DNA of 64,000 nt from an uncultured Clostridium sp. (GCA_948469655.1 CAOKMF010000009.1:1-64000), one strand, 5' to 3'; shown: positions 29,929-39,542, numbered from the stretch's first letter. Numbers and translations are program-made. The notes: generated by a model not told the origin, from the sequence alone.

Positions 29929-30742
29929 GTGGAAATAAAAAAAGGAGATATAGTTGGAAGAATATCATATGGAAAAGACATATTATTCTATGTAACTAGA
30001 ATAATAAAGACAAAAGGTGAAAAAGATTATGCTATTTTAAAGGGAGTTAATTATAGAATAGAAGCAGATGCACCCATAGATGATTTAGAAAAAATAGATA
30101 AAAGTAAAATAGAAGAAAAAAAGAGAAACATAGAGACAAAAATAAAAAAGAGAATAGCAGAATCAGCAAGAGAAATATTTAAGAAAACAGAAAAAAATGG
30201 GAAAAGAGGAGAAACAAGTGCATTAATATTACATTTAGATGGAGATAGAAGATATACTGGGAAATCAGCAAGATACTATCAAAAATTAGGACTAAAAGCG
30301 ATAGTAAAAAATATACCTGAAAATAGACAACCACAAGTAATAGGAAGTTTAATAAAAAGATACAATCCTGATATTGTAGTAATAACACGGACATGATGGA
30401 ATAGTAAAAAATGGACAGAATTACGATGACATATATAATTACAGAAATTCAAGGTATTTCATAAAATCTGTAATGGAAGTAAGAAAAGCACAGCCAAAAG
30501 ATAAGGATATAGTAATATTTGCAGGTGCATGTCAAAGTTTTTTTGAAGAAATAATGAAAGCCGGAGCAAACTTTGCATCATCTCCTGCAAGAATTTTAAT
30601 AGACTTTGTAGATCCACTAGTAGTTGCAGAAAAAATTGCAACAACAGATAGAAATAGAATAATAACAATAAGAGATATAACAGCAGAACTTCATGACGAA
30701 GGAAAAAGGGTAGGCGGAAGCTTTGCTAAAGGAAAAAAGTAA
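29929..30742 (+). CDS. yabG: Sporulation protease YabG, one CGGN site
   Basis: YabG (270 residues), a cysteine-type protease that trims spore coat proteins. GTG start at 29929 after GGGGGAGG. Dropping the C at 30388 restores VITGHDGIVKN (Gly154), the conserved motif that includes the probable catalytic His. EIKKGDIVGRISYGKDILFY at the start and ITTIRDI-like ITIRDITAELHDEG near the end are typical. It is followed by veg, as in B. subtilis. Confidence 0.95.
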
Positions 30743-30912
30743 TATTACAATAATGTTACAGAAATGTAATGCAATTGTAATATTATACAAAAATAGTGCT
30801 TTAAACCATACAAAAATAAGCAAAAACTCCCACTTTACAAAAACAGAGCTTTTTTGACATTTTAGGTAGTAGATGATATAATGCACCTATCATACAAAGG
30901 ATGGGTGGTCAT

Positions 30913-31245
30913 ATGATTTATAGGGATGATATTACAAACTTAAGAGAAGATATTGTAAACAAAGAAGGACAAAAGATAATAGTAAAAGGCGCATTAGGAA
31001 GAAGTAGATTTTTTGAAAAAGAAGCAGTAATTGAAAAGGCCTATCCAAATCTATTTGTAGTTAAATACAACCAAGAAGAAGGAAATGCAACATATAGCTA
31101 CACGGACGTATTAACAAGAACAATAGATTTACAGGTATTTGACGGAGAAAACTATGCTTCAATAATACCGCCAAAAGTAGAAGAACCAAAGAAAATAAGA
31201 CTAGACGTGGACGGAACTACACCAGGAATACAAGAGAATTTATAA
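30913..31245 (+). CDS. veg: Veg family protein
   Basis: A 110-residue Veg/DUF1021 protein. ALGRSRFFEKEAVIEKAYPN, LFVVKY and YSYTDVLTRTIDL match the family. In B. subtilis Veg stimulates biofilm genes. ATG 30913 is chosen because the GGGTGG stretch just before it can act as binding site; an in-frame ATG at 30901 is also possible. The C-terminal tail (about residues 85-110) is longer than usual. Confidence 0.9.
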   Translation: MIYRDDITNLREDIVNKEGQKIIVKGALGRSRFFEKEAVIEKAYPNLFVVKYNQEEGNATYSYTDVLTRTIDLQVFDGENYASIIPPKVEEPKKIRLDVDGTTPGIQENL

Positions 31246-31250
31246 GAGAA

Positions 31251-31293
31251 AAAAATAGCTTAGATTTGAAATAAAGTCTAAGCTATTTTTTAA
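31251..31293 (+). terminator. Terminator after veg
   Basis: Hairpin AAAAATAGCTTAGA / TCTAAGCTATTTTTT with a T run. Confidence 0.85.
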
Positions 31294-31377
31294 TCTGTTT
31301 TTTTCATAAATTACTTGAAATGAAGTTTACTATATAGTATAATTTGAACATATTTAGAAGAATTGGAGGTGAGAGAC

Positions 31378-31911
31378 ATGAGTGATAATCAATTTCAATT
31401 AATTATGAACAAACTTAATGAAATGCAGGACGAAACAAACAAAAGATTTTGCAACATGGAAGAATCAACAAATGAAAGATTTGGCAATATGAATGAGAGA
31501 TTTAGTAAAATGGACAAAAGATTTGATAAGCTAGAAAAAGATCTTAAAGAAACAAAAGACGAATTACAAAAAGAAATTCAAGAGACAAATAATAGACTAG
31601 AACAAGGGCTTCAAGAAACGAATGACAAGTTGGAAAAGGGACTTAAGAAAACAAAAGACGAGTTACAAAAGGAAATTAAGAACACAAAAAATGAGATAAA
31701 ACATGTAAACATAGCAGCTCAAGGAATGATAAGAATATTACAAGACGACATGGGAGAAGTTAAACATAGACTAGGCAAAATAGAAGAAAAACAAAACTTA
31801 CATGAACACCAAATGACAGCTATGATGAACAACATGACCAAAGGATTTAAAGAAAACAAAGAACAAATAAGTGAACTTCAAAAAGAATACAATCAATTAC
31901 TAAATATATAA
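31378..31911 (+). CDS. Coiled-coil protein of unknown function
   Basis: A 177-residue protein (MSDNQFQLIMNKLNEMQDET) that is almost entirely heptad-patterned coiled coil, with repeated units such as NERFGNMNERFSKMDKRFDK and LQKEIQETNNRLEQ. GGAGGTGA at 31365-31372 decides for ATG 31378 over an upstream TTG. There is no signal peptide or membrane segment. The repeats are similar at DNA level (GACGAATTACAAAAAGAAAT and variants), which suggests expansion by slippage. The function is unknown. Confidence 0.75.
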   Translation: MSDNQFQLIMNKLNEMQDETNKRFCNMEESTNERFGNMNERFSKMDKRFDKLEKDLKETKDELQKEIQETNNRLEQGLQETNDKLEKGLKKTKDELQKEIKNTKNEIKHVNIAAQGMIRILQDDMGEVKHRLGKIEEKQNLHEHQMTAMMNNMTKGFKENKEQISELQKEYNQLLNI

Positions 31912-32358
31912 TTAAGCATAATCAAAATATTTTAAATCAGCAAATTCTTTTGCAAAATTAAAAATTTATGGGGGTAAAGTAGATACTTTATAAATGATTA
32001 CCAAAACAAAAGGTACTTATTTATAAGGTATCTACTTTTTTATTGAATAGGAAAAATCGCAGATTTTGACTATTCAAAAAGGTTAATTTACCTTGGGCTG
32101 TGCAATAATCGCGAAGCGATTTTGCACATGTGTGCGTCGAAATCTTTGATTTCGCTAACGCACAATTTTCTTATAAAGAGGGTTAGAATATATATAGCTT
32201 TTGGTTTGATATATTATAATTTCAATTATTAAGTGAAAAAGTAATCTTTTTTTTACAAAGCTTGAATTATATATATATCATATATATAATAAAATCATAT
32301 AAAAGTATAAATAAATGTAAAAGGATTATGGAATTAAAATAGTAGGAGTAAATAGTAT
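31912..32358. other. 447-base gap with terminator and two hairpins
   Basis: I see no gene. 31976-32042 holds a terminator-like hairpin (AAAGTAGATAC... / ...GTATCTACTTTTTT). 32097-32170 has two strong hairpins, GTGCAATAATCGC / GCGATTTTGCAC and TTGTGCGTTAGCGAAATC-type arms around TCTTTGA. The rest is very AT-rich and probably carries the promoter of the next gene. Confidence 0.6.
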
Positions 32359-33024
32359 ATGGAAGTAGAATTTTCAGATAGTGAAAAGATTAAATTCTTT
32401 AATGAAATAAGTAGTAGATATTTTAATAAAAATTTTGCAAGTATGTCTAAAATAGATATAGAAACACTAATTTTTTCTGAATATATTGAACATTGTTTAA
32501 GAAATAGATTAGAAATTGATGACTATACCATATCAAAGGAATTGGGTATAACACAAAGTAGGGTGCGTACACTTAAAGAACGTAAAGAACTAAAATATCC
32601 ACATGACGAATTTGATTGGAAAAATGCACTTGAAACTGCAATTTTAGAAGCAAAGTATGATAAAGAAAATCGTAAAGTAAGAATGATTATTCAAGATGTA
32701 AATGTAATGATAGAACTTAGGCATTATATTGAAGAAAAAGGATGGTATGATGAAGTAAGTCTGAATAAAAAAATGTTTCAAGTTCCTTTAGATTGTTTTT
32801 TGGAAATATTTATGGATTTAGAAAATATAACAGAGTTTTCTAAAGAAACCAAAAATAAAATAGAAGAATTGAAATTAAAGGATAAGGCTACTTTAAAATT
32901 TTTAGAAAATTTTACAAAAGAAGGATTAAGGGAATTTGCTATGACAGCATCTAAGAATGTAATATGTGAGGTAATAACATCAATTCCAGTAATTGGAGCA
33001 ACAATAATCAAACTCATACAATAA
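32359..33024 (+). CDS. Unknown protein with an N-terminal helix-turn-helix and a C-terminal hydrophobic segment
   Basis: A 221-residue protein. Residues about 40-75 (FSEYIEHCLRNRLEIDDYTI followed by SKELGITQSRVRTLKERKEL) look like a helix-turn-helix. The C-terminus has a hydrophobic stretch VICEVITSIPVIGATIIKLI that could touch a membrane. The ribosome binding site is weak (AGTAGGAG). I do not recognise the family. It sits in an accessory region before a broken Rpn-like nuclease gene and overlaps that gene's missing N-terminal part. Confidence 0.7.
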   Translation: MEVEFSDSEKIKFFNEISSRYFNKNFASMSKIDIETLIFSEYIEHCLRNRLEIDDYTISKELGITQSRVRTLKERKELKYPHDEFDWKNALETAILEAKYDKENRKVRMIIQDVNVMIELRHYIEEKGWYDEVSLNKKMFQVPLDCFLEIFMDLENITEFSKETKNKIEELKLKDKATLKFLENFTKEGLREFAMTASKNVICEVITSIPVIGATIIKLIQ

Positions 33025-33025
33025 A

Positions 33026-33517
33026 AAGACAATATCGATACTTATATCACTAGGAAATCTAAGTAGGCTAAAAAGAATAGAAGAAGGACATGCAAAATGG
33101 AATATATGTGAAATGAATCACAAAAATATTGAATTAACAGACAGATTAGAAATACATATCATAGAGTTAAACAAATTACAAAATGAGAAAGATATTAAAA
33201 AGATAGATTGGCTAAATTTCATAAAGGGGGATGAAATAAATATGAGGAAAAATATAGATAAAGAATTAAAAGAAGCAATAGAAGAGCTAGAAAGAATAAC
33301 TAAAGACCCAGAGACAAGAGAACTGTATTATCAAAGAGAAAAAGATTTAAGAGATAAGATTTCGGAAATAGAAGAGGGACGTGAAGAAGGTAGAACAGAA
33401 GAAAAAACAAAACTAATAAAATCAATGTATGAAAATGGAGTAGAACTAGAAACAATATGCAAAATAGCAAAAATTCCTAAAGAAGAAGTGAAAAAAATAC
33501 TAAAAGAAGAAAACTAA
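33026..33517 (+). pseudogene. Truncated Rpn/PD-(D/E)XK transposase-like nuclease
   Basis: The C-terminal part of a Rpn-type (recombination-promoting nuclease) protein. ICEMNHKNIELTDRLEIHII followed by ELNKLQ, and the tail EEGREEGRTEEKTKL...GVELETICKIAK, are typical. The frame stays open upstream of ATG 33113 to about 33026 with matching text (LGNLSRLKRIEEGHAKWN) but has no start codon or ribosome binding site there. The catalytic N-terminal domain is missing. A short product from ATG 33113 (134 residues) is possible. Confidence 0.7.
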
Positions 33518-33851
33518 TATGCACAATTTCTACATAAAAATACAAAAAACAATCCATTTCCCTATACAAAAATAGCCAAAAATTCTTAAGAAAATATGAA
33601 AAGAAACAATATTTTTATCAAAAAAACAAAGAAACAGAAAAGGACATGCTAGCGGAAGCGGGAAGATAAGCGCATTAGAGCCAAAGTTGGGAAAACTTGA
33701 AAAAAATTCTAAATTTTTCAAAATAAGTATTGACAAATATAACTCTTTTGTGTAGAATAATATTGTTAACGTTGGGGATAAACTGCCAAATCCCTAATTG
33801 TATATAAAAAATAAAAAAATTTTTAAAACAAAGAAGGGAGAAATTTTAAAA
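33518..33851 (+). promoter_or_regulatory. 334-base gap with promoter of the surface-protein gene
   Basis: The clear signal is TTGACA at 33730-33735, a 17-base spacer and TAGAAT at 33753-33758. The leader of about 90 bases contains a GGGATA...ATCCC dyad (33775-33796) and a GAAGGGAG site before ATG 33852. The first 200 bases hold no gene I can support. Confidence 0.6.
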
Positions 33852-34904
33852 ATGAAAAAAACATTAAAAATTTTAATGGCAATAATTTTATTCGCAGTTG
33901 TATTAACAATAGCAACTAGCGTAAACGCAGCTGTAAATACATTTACACCTGCAGAACTTGTAAAAGCAGTTGATGACGATACAAAAGTAAAAATGGAAGG
34001 TTCAACATTAAAAATACTTGATGATATCGACGCAGCTGATTATACAGAATTAGCAGGTAAAAAATTATTACTTAATGGTGTTAATATAGATACAGCAACA
34101 GGAAAATCATTAACAGCAACAGGAGTTGAAGTAAGAGGAGATGTTGTTCTTTCAGGAGTATTACCAGGTGCTAAATTAACAGTTTTTGGAACACTATATG
34201 CAGGAACAGTCCCTACTTCATTTGAAGTAAAAGAAAACGGAAAAATCTATACAGCAACAGCATTAACAGCTGGTACAGACGAAGTTAGCTTTGAACTAAA
34301 AGATGCTAAAAAAGCACAACCATTAACAGCAGGTGCACTTACAGAATATAAATTCATTTTAGTTACAGAAGATGCTGCAAATGCAAATGTAAAAGTAACA
34401 TTTGGAAAACCTTATGTTCCAGGTGAAACAACAGATGCAACAGTAATTGAAGCTAAAAAAGCATATTATGTAGATGTTACAGTTAAATATAATAATGAAG
34501 AATTAGCTAATAGTGTTTGGACAGCAGCTTTAGGTAAAGATGACAAAGATCCAGCATTTGATCCTAATTGTACAGTTTCAAAAGATGGTAAAGCATTAGC
34601 AATAACAATTGCAGACAAGGTAGAAGCAGGAAAAAGTGCAAAAGCAGAAGTAGTAGTAACAGATACAGATGTTAAAGCTAGTGTTGTATTAACAATAGGA
34701 GAAGTTAAAGCTGAAGAACCAACAAAACCAGAAGATCCAGCTAAACCAGCTGATCCAGTTAAACCATCAGAAGATGACAAAAAAGGTGATTTAGATGACG
34801 CAGCAGCAGTTGCAACAGGTGATCATATAATACCTGCAACAGCATTATTGGCAGTAGTTGTTGTAGCAAACGTAGTATATTTCGCAAAAAGCAAAAATAA
34901 CTAA
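33852..34904 (+). CDS. Secreted surface protein with a sortase-type C-terminal anchor
   Basis: A 350-residue protein. A signal peptide ends near residue 27 (MKKTLKILMAIILFAVVLTI then ATSVNAA). The middle contains about 270 residues of Ig-like or repeat-like extracellular sequence, followed by a Pro/Lys/Asp spacer (KPEDPAKPADPVKPSEDDKK). The C-terminus has AVATGD, a hydrophobic span and a KSKNN tail. AVATGD looks like a variant of the LPxTG-type signal (TGD is common in Clostridia). A sortase gene follows at 35069, a likely partner. The strong promoter suggests an abundant product. Confidence 0.8.
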   Translation: MKKTLKILMAIILFAVVLTIATSVNAAVNTFTPAELVKAVDDDTKVKMEGSTLKILDDIDAADYTELAGKKLLLNGVNIDTATGKSLTATGVEVRGDVVLSGVLPGAKLTVFGTLYAGTVPTSFEVKENGKIYTATALTAGTDEVSFELKDAKKAQPLTAGALTEYKFILVTEDAANANVKVTFGKPYVPGETTDATVIEAKKAYYVDVTVKYNNEELANSVWTAALGKDDKDPAFDPNCTVSKDGKALAITIADKVEAGKSAKAEVVVTDTDVKASVVLTIGEVKAEEPTKPEDPAKPADPVKPSEDDKKGDLDDAAAVATGDHIIPATALLAVVVVANVVYFAKSKNN

Positions 34905-34928
34905 TTTTAAGCTTTAAATATATACTTA

Positions 34929-34956
34929 AGGGCTCTTTATAGAGCCCTGTTTTTTA
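34929..34956 (+). terminator. Terminator after the surface-protein gene
   Basis: Hairpin AGGGCTCT / AGAGCCCT followed by TTTTTT. Confidence 0.9.
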
Positions 34957-35068
34957 TATCCAATAAAATATAATAAAATTATTAAAATATCCAAAAAGCC
35001 TTTTAATTTTGATAAATATGTGATAAACTGTTAAAAAAGCATAATAACAAAACAAAGGAGGAGAAAAA

Positions 35069-35831
35069 ATGGCAAGAAGAAGCAAAAAAACAAAACAAAA
35101 GAAAAGTTTTGCATTCTATATATTTCCACTTTTATCACTTGCAGTAGCAATATACTGCATAATGTACATAGTGCAGTGGTTTAATGAAAATGGACAAAAC
35201 AAAGAAGTATTAAAAACAATAGTTAGTGAAATAGTAGAGGTAAATAATGAAACAGGAGAGACAGCAGTAGACTTTGCAAAACTAAAAGAGAAAAATCCTG
35301 ATACTTGTCGGATGGTTAAAAGTACCAGGGACAAGCGTAGACTACCCTGTAGTAAAATCATCAGACAATAGCTTTTATTTAACACGTAATTTCAATAAGC
35401 AAAATAACATAGCGGGTTGGATATTTGCAGACTATAGAGATAAAGTAGATGGAAATGACATAAACTTAGTAATATATGGTCATAACATGAAAGATGGTTC
35501 AATGTTTGGAACAGTCAAAAAAGCATTAAACAAAGAATGGTATAATAACGAAGCAAACTGGAACTTCACATTTGAAACAGATAAAGAAATATATACATAC
35601 AAAGTATTCTCAGTATATCAAATAGCAGTAGAAACATATTATACAAAAACAGGATTTGAAAACAATGCTAGTCACTTAGAATGGTTAAACACAATAAAAT
35701 CACGTTCAGTAAAAGACTTTGGTGTGACATTAGACGAAAACAGCAAAGTAATAACACTATCAACATGTGCATCAAACTCAAACTATCGTGTAGCAATGCA
35801 CGGAGTACTAACAAACGTAACAAAAAAATAA
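35069..35831 (+). CDS. srtB: Class B sortase, one CGGN site
   Basis: A cysteine transpeptidase that attaches surface proteins to peptidoglycan. 253 residues after dropping the C at 35309 (Gly81, in DTCGWLKVPGTSVDYPVVKS). One N-terminal membrane segment (about residues 13-33). The catalytic His is in VIYGHNMKDGSMFG, the Cys in ITLSTC and the Arg in NYRVAMHGVL, the class B arrangement. The CGGN site is in the substrate-lid strand before the catalytic residues. The neighbouring gene 33852-34904 is a likely substrate. Confidence 0.92.
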
Positions 35832-35941
35832 AGGTGTGGTTCAGTACATAGAAGTCGAATTATGTCGAAGGAATTTTCTTGACAATTTACAGTAAAGATT
35901 ATATAAATTAATTAGATATTTCCTATTAGTTTTTAAACTAT

Positions 35942-35971
35942 TTGACATAAGGAATAAAAAAGTGGTATAAT
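35942..35971 (+). promoter_or_regulatory. Promoter of the ToxI RNA / toxN unit
   Basis: TTGACA (35942-35947), an 18-base spacer and TATAAT (35966-35971). A second candidate lies upstream: TTGACA 35879-35884, 17 bases, TATAAA 35902-35907. Confidence 0.75.
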
Positions 35972-36007
35972 GAATATACTAAAAAAGTAATCGCAAGATT
36001 ACTAATC

Positions 36008-36115
36008 GGTAAAACCCTTACCATAAGTAGGGAGATTTACATTAGGAAAACCTTTACCTTAAGTAGGAGATTTACATTAGGAAAACCCTTGCCTTAAGTA
36101 GGGAGTATTAAAAAC
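36008..36115 (+). ncRNA. toxI: ToxI-type antitoxin RNA: three tandem repeats of about 36 bases
   Basis: Three direct repeats at 36008-36044, 36045-36079 and 36080-36115 share AAAACC(C/T)TT(A/G)CC.TAAGTAGG(G)AG followed by ATTTACATTA. The lengths are 37, 35 and 36 bases with no spacers, so this is not a CRISPR array. In type III systems such as ToxIN and AbiQ, tandem repeats of this size before a terminator and the toxin gene are cut by the toxin into pseudoknot antitoxin units. The order here (promoter, repeats, hairpin terminator, toxin) is the same. Confidence 0.85.
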
Positions 36116-36146
36116 AAGCAGGATATAGTGATATATCCTGCTTTTA
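36116..36146 (+). terminator. Terminator between antitoxin repeats and toxN
   Basis: AAGCAGGATATA / TATATCCTGCTTTT. In this arrangement it limits read-through so that antitoxin RNA is in excess over toxin mRNA. Confidence 0.9.
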
Positions 36147-36164
36147 TAATATAAAGGAGTAGAA

Positions 36165-36674
36165 ATGAGTAAAAAAGACACACTAAAAATTTATATAATA
36201 GATGATGAATATATAGATTATTTAAGCCAGTTTGATATACATGTAAGTTGGAATAAAGAACAAAGCAGACCATATATAGGTATTGTATTGAAAGTCGAAA
36301 ATTATTTATACTTTGCACTACTATATTCATATAAGATAAAATATGACAAATATAAAGATAACCCTAGCTTTATAAGAATTAAAGATAGGAAAGGAAGAAA
36401 TTTATCAATTATAAGATTTGCAGAAATGATACCTGTTTCAGAAGAAGCTATTAGACTATTAGATTTTAATGAGAGAGGAAATAAATATAAAGATTTGTTA
36501 CAAACAGAAATTGATTTTATTAACGATAATAAAGATATAATCTATGCTAAAGCTAACAAGATATATATAAATGTTGTAAAAATAAAAATTCCATTTTTCA
36601 TTAACATATCATGTAATTATAAATTATTAGAAGAAAAATGCACAAAGTATAATTATAAAAAAGGCAACAAATAG
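36165..36674 (+). CDS. toxN: ToxN/AbiQ-family endoribonuclease (type III toxin)
   Basis: A 169-residue protein matching ToxN in length and pattern: LKIYIIDDEYIDYLSQFDIH at the start, RPYIGIVLKVENYLYFALLY, SFIRIKDRKGR, then MIPVSEEAIRLLDF, a conserved DLLQTEIDFI helix, and CNYKLLEEKCTKY at the end. The toxin cuts cellular RNA and is held inactive by the repeat RNA just upstream. Such systems abort phage infection. GGAG lies seven bases before ATG 36165. There are no CGGN sites, and codon use is very AT-rich. Confidence 0.9.
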   Translation: MSKKDTLKIYIIDDEYIDYLSQFDIHVSWNKEQSRPYIGIVLKVENYLYFALLYSYKIKYDKYKDNPSFIRIKDRKGRNLSIIRFAEMIPVSEEAIRLLDFNERGNKYKDLLQTEIDFINDNKDIIYAKANKIYINVVKIKIPFFINISCNYKLLEEKCTKYNYKKGNK

Positions 36675-36769
36675 GTTAAATTACTATATAAATCTAAAAA
36701 ATAGGAATTATTTTCTTCTCCTTACATATATATAATAAAAAGAAATATATGTAAGGAGGAGAATTTTAA

Positions 36770-38311
36770 ATGATAGACGTAAAAGCAGAGAGCCTATGTG
36801 TAAACAAAATAGTAGGAAGCAAAAACTTTGAAATAACAATCGAAGGTGACAGTATAATACCAGATACAAAGCCCGACATATTAAGCGACATTTCAGCTTC
36901 TGGTAATGTTTGTATATATAAAAAAGAAATACTAGAACGGTAAAATCAGACTAGACGGAAACGTAAATATATACCTAATGTATATAGCAGACGATAGCAC
37001 TCAAAGTACACGTGGGTTTAATACAAGCATAGACTTTACAGAAATACTGGACTTCCCTGAAGTAGAACCAGGAATGACTTTAGACGAAAGAATCTGTATA
37101 AGAAAAATAGAATGTAAAGTCATAAATGGAAGAAAAGTAAGTTTTAAAGTTACATTAGAAGTAGATGCAAAGGTATTTTTAAATGAAAATGAAGACATGG
37201 TAAAAGAGATACAAGGAATAGACGATATACAAACACAAGTAGTTTCCTTAAAAATGAATTCATTAGTTCGGTCAAAACGTAACTAAAGCATCTGCAAAAG
37301 AAACAGTAGTTATCGATAGTACTGATAATTTACAAGAAATACTTAGCTTAGATTTAAGCATAATTAACAAAGAAACAAAAATAAGTTATAATAAAGTACT
37401 AGCGAAAGCAGATGCAGAAGTAAAAATGCTTTATTTAACAGAAGACCGGAAATATAAAACCATTAGATGAAAAAATTCCTGTAATGGGATTTATCGATTT
37501 AGTAGGAGTTTCGGAAGACGACTTATGTGATGTAAAATACAAACTAAAAAATGCTACAGCAAAGCCTAATACAGCCGACAGCCATTCTATAAACGTGGAG
37601 ATAGAAGTCGAAATGTTTTGCAGAGTATTTGGAAGTAGAGAAATAAATGCCATACAAGATATGTACAGCCCAAGTAAGAACTTAAAGATTAATCAAAAAA
37701 GCATAAGTACAATGGTAAACATGAAAAACACAGTAAACACTGTAAATATAAGAGAAAAAGTAAAGCTTGAAGAAGCAGATTACGATAAAATTTGTGATGT
37801 TTTTGTAGAACCTGTTGTTAATGAAATAAATATTGTAACTGATGCCACGAAATATTCAGGAGATATAAACTTGAGATTTATATTATCAAATAATGATGGA
37901 ACAGAATTTAAATCACAAAATGCAAGTATTCCATTTACATTTAATCAAGAAATTGAAGGAATAAGCTTAAGTAGTAATATAGATGTAGAACTTTCAAGAA
38001 TATCTAGTGAATTTACAAAGGATAATATGGAAGTATCAGCTAAGATAGATTTAGAAGCAAGGACTAATTCATACAATGTAGAAAATATAGGAGTAATAGA
38101 TAGTATAGAAGAATTAGAAGAATCTTGTGACAATCCATATAGCATGGTTATTTACTTTGTAAAACCAGGAGATACGTTATGGAAAATAGCAAAAAAATAT
38201 AGAAGTACTATAGAAGATATTGTAAGAATAAATAACATAGAAAACCCAAATAAAATAAATCCAGGTATGCAACTTTTTATACCAAGATGTTCTGTATGTA
38301 AAAGTGCATAA
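36770..38311 (+). CDS. SPOCS (DUF3794) and LysM domain protein, SipL-like, with three CGGN sites
   Basis: 512 residues after dropping a C at 36938 (Gly57), 37269 (Gly167) and 37447 (Gly226). Several SPOCS/DUF3794 units (PDTKPDILSDIS...; MGFIDLVGVSEDDLCDVKYK) are followed by a C-terminal LysM at about residues 465-510 (YFVKPGDTLWKIAKKYRSTI). The family includes SipL of Clostridioides, which binds SpoIVA in the spore coat basement. The gene is divided into four pieces when read as triplets. It is followed directly by yunB, another spore gene. Confidence 0.9.
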
Positions 38312-38319
38312 AATATTAT

Positions 38320-39038
38320 ATGGATAAAATATATACAAGAAAAAGAATAAAACTTCCAAAACGGGAGAAGTGGTCTTCCAAATGGTAAAATTAGCCTTAA
38401 AAGACGATTTGCCTTTAATGTGATAATTATACTAATAATTGCTATTTTGACCTTAGGATTGGAAATAAGGGCAATATCACCTATATTAAACAAAGTGTGT
38501 AGCGATACTGCAAAAGCAAAAGCAACTCTTATTGCAAATAATGAGGCAACAAAAGTTATGAAAAACTATACATATGACGATTTTGTTAAAATATATAAAG
38601 ACGAAAAGGGAAACATCACAATGCTTCAATCAAATGTAATTACAATAAATGAAATAACATCAGATGTGGCAGCAAAAATACAAAAAGAATTACTAAATGA
38701 TGATGAAAATATAGCTGAGATAAAACTTCGGAAGTTTAGCAGGAATTAGAATTTTATCAGGTATGGGTCCAGATATTCCTATAAAGCTTACAAACACTGG
38801 AACAGTAGAGACAAAAGTTAGGTCAGAATTTGAAAACGCAGGGATAAATCAAACCATACATAGAATATATTTAGATGTATCATGTACAGCAAGTATTCTA
38901 ACACCATATAGTGTTGTAGATGAAACAATAAAAAACGAAGTATTACTAATAGAAAATGTAATAGTAGGACTTATTCCATCAACATACTATAACTTGGAAG
39001 GAATGGACGTAAGTAATGCAATAGATGTAATTGAATAG
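38320..39038 (+). CDS. yunB: Sporulation protein YunB, with two CGGN sites
   Basis: 238 residues after correction. The family core is present: IRAISPILNKVCSDTAKAKA, TLIANNEATKVM, GSLAGIRILSGMGPDIPIK (Gly137, CGG 38729) and the phospholipid-like VIVGLIPSTYYNLEGMDV tail. Triplet reading from ATG 38320 stops after about 18 codons. Dropping a C at 38362 (CGGG, Gly15) joins the basic N-terminus MDKIYTRKRIKLPKGRSG to the membrane segment and the rest. This is the only CGGG site and was found because the rule predicted a start. No good ribosome binding site is seen, so coupling to the upstream gene (8 bases away) is likely. Confidence 0.85.
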
Positions 39039-39046
39039 GCTTAAGC

Positions 39047-39092
39047 AAATAAGGATAGAGAAAATATGTAATTTTCTCTGTCCTTATTTTCA
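39047..39092 (+). terminator. Terminator after yunB
   Basis: Long hairpin AATAAGGATAGAGAAAAT / ATTTTCTCTGTCCTTATT ending in a T-rich tract. Confidence 0.85.
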
Positions 39093-39122
39093 GATTTTTT
39101 AATAAAAAATATCCAAAAACCC

Positions 39123-39151
39123 TTGACAAATGGGAAAAAATGGTGTAAAGT
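39123..39151 (+). promoter_or_regulatory. Probable promoter of the ylxM-ffh operon
   Basis: TTGACA at 39123-39128, 17 bases, TAAAGT at 39146-39151. 30 bases further is the ylxM start with GAGGTGAAG. Confidence 0.6.
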
Positions 39152-39181
39152 AGTATAGCATTACAGTATATGAGGTGAAGT

Positions 39182-39530
39182 ATGGATAAAAATGTTGAAA
39201 TCGGCTTGCTATGCGACATATATGGCGAATTACTCACAGAAAAGCAGCAAGATATATTAGACTTATATTATAATAATAACCTGTCTCTTGCAGAAGTTGC
39301 AGAAGATTTAGGAATTACAAGACAAGCCGTAAAAGATAGTATTCAGAAAGGAGAGAAGAGACTTTTTCGGATTAGAAGAAAAACTTGGAATTATGAAAAA
39401 AGTACAAAGACAAGAAAAACAAATACAGAAGATATTGTATGAACTATCAGAAATACAAACTGATGATACTGACGAGAAAATCACGAAAGTAATAAACAAT
39501 GTTATGCAAGAATTAAAATGTGTAGTATAG
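39182..39530 (+). CDS. ylxM: YlxM-family SRP-associated DNA-binding protein, one CGGN site
   Basis: 115 residues after dropping the C at 39368 (Gly63). It has the sigma-70 region 4-like helix-turn-helix of the family: LLTEKQQDIL-like LTEKQQDILDLYYNNNLSLA and LGITRQAVKDSIQKGEKRLF. It stands next to ffh as in most Firmicutes; in Streptococcus the protein modulates SRP GTPase activity. After the site the text reads LEEKLGIMKKVQRQEKQIQK, the usual C-terminal helix. Confidence 0.94.
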
Positions 39531-39542
39531 GAGGAAGGATTT

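Noticed and set aside
33588..33730. Possible small gene before the surface-protein promoter
   Set aside because: No frame has a start codon with a binding site, with or without CGGN reading.
36008..36115. CRISPR array
   Set aside because: Repeats are directly adjacent with no spacers, only three units, and lie before a ToxN-type toxin.
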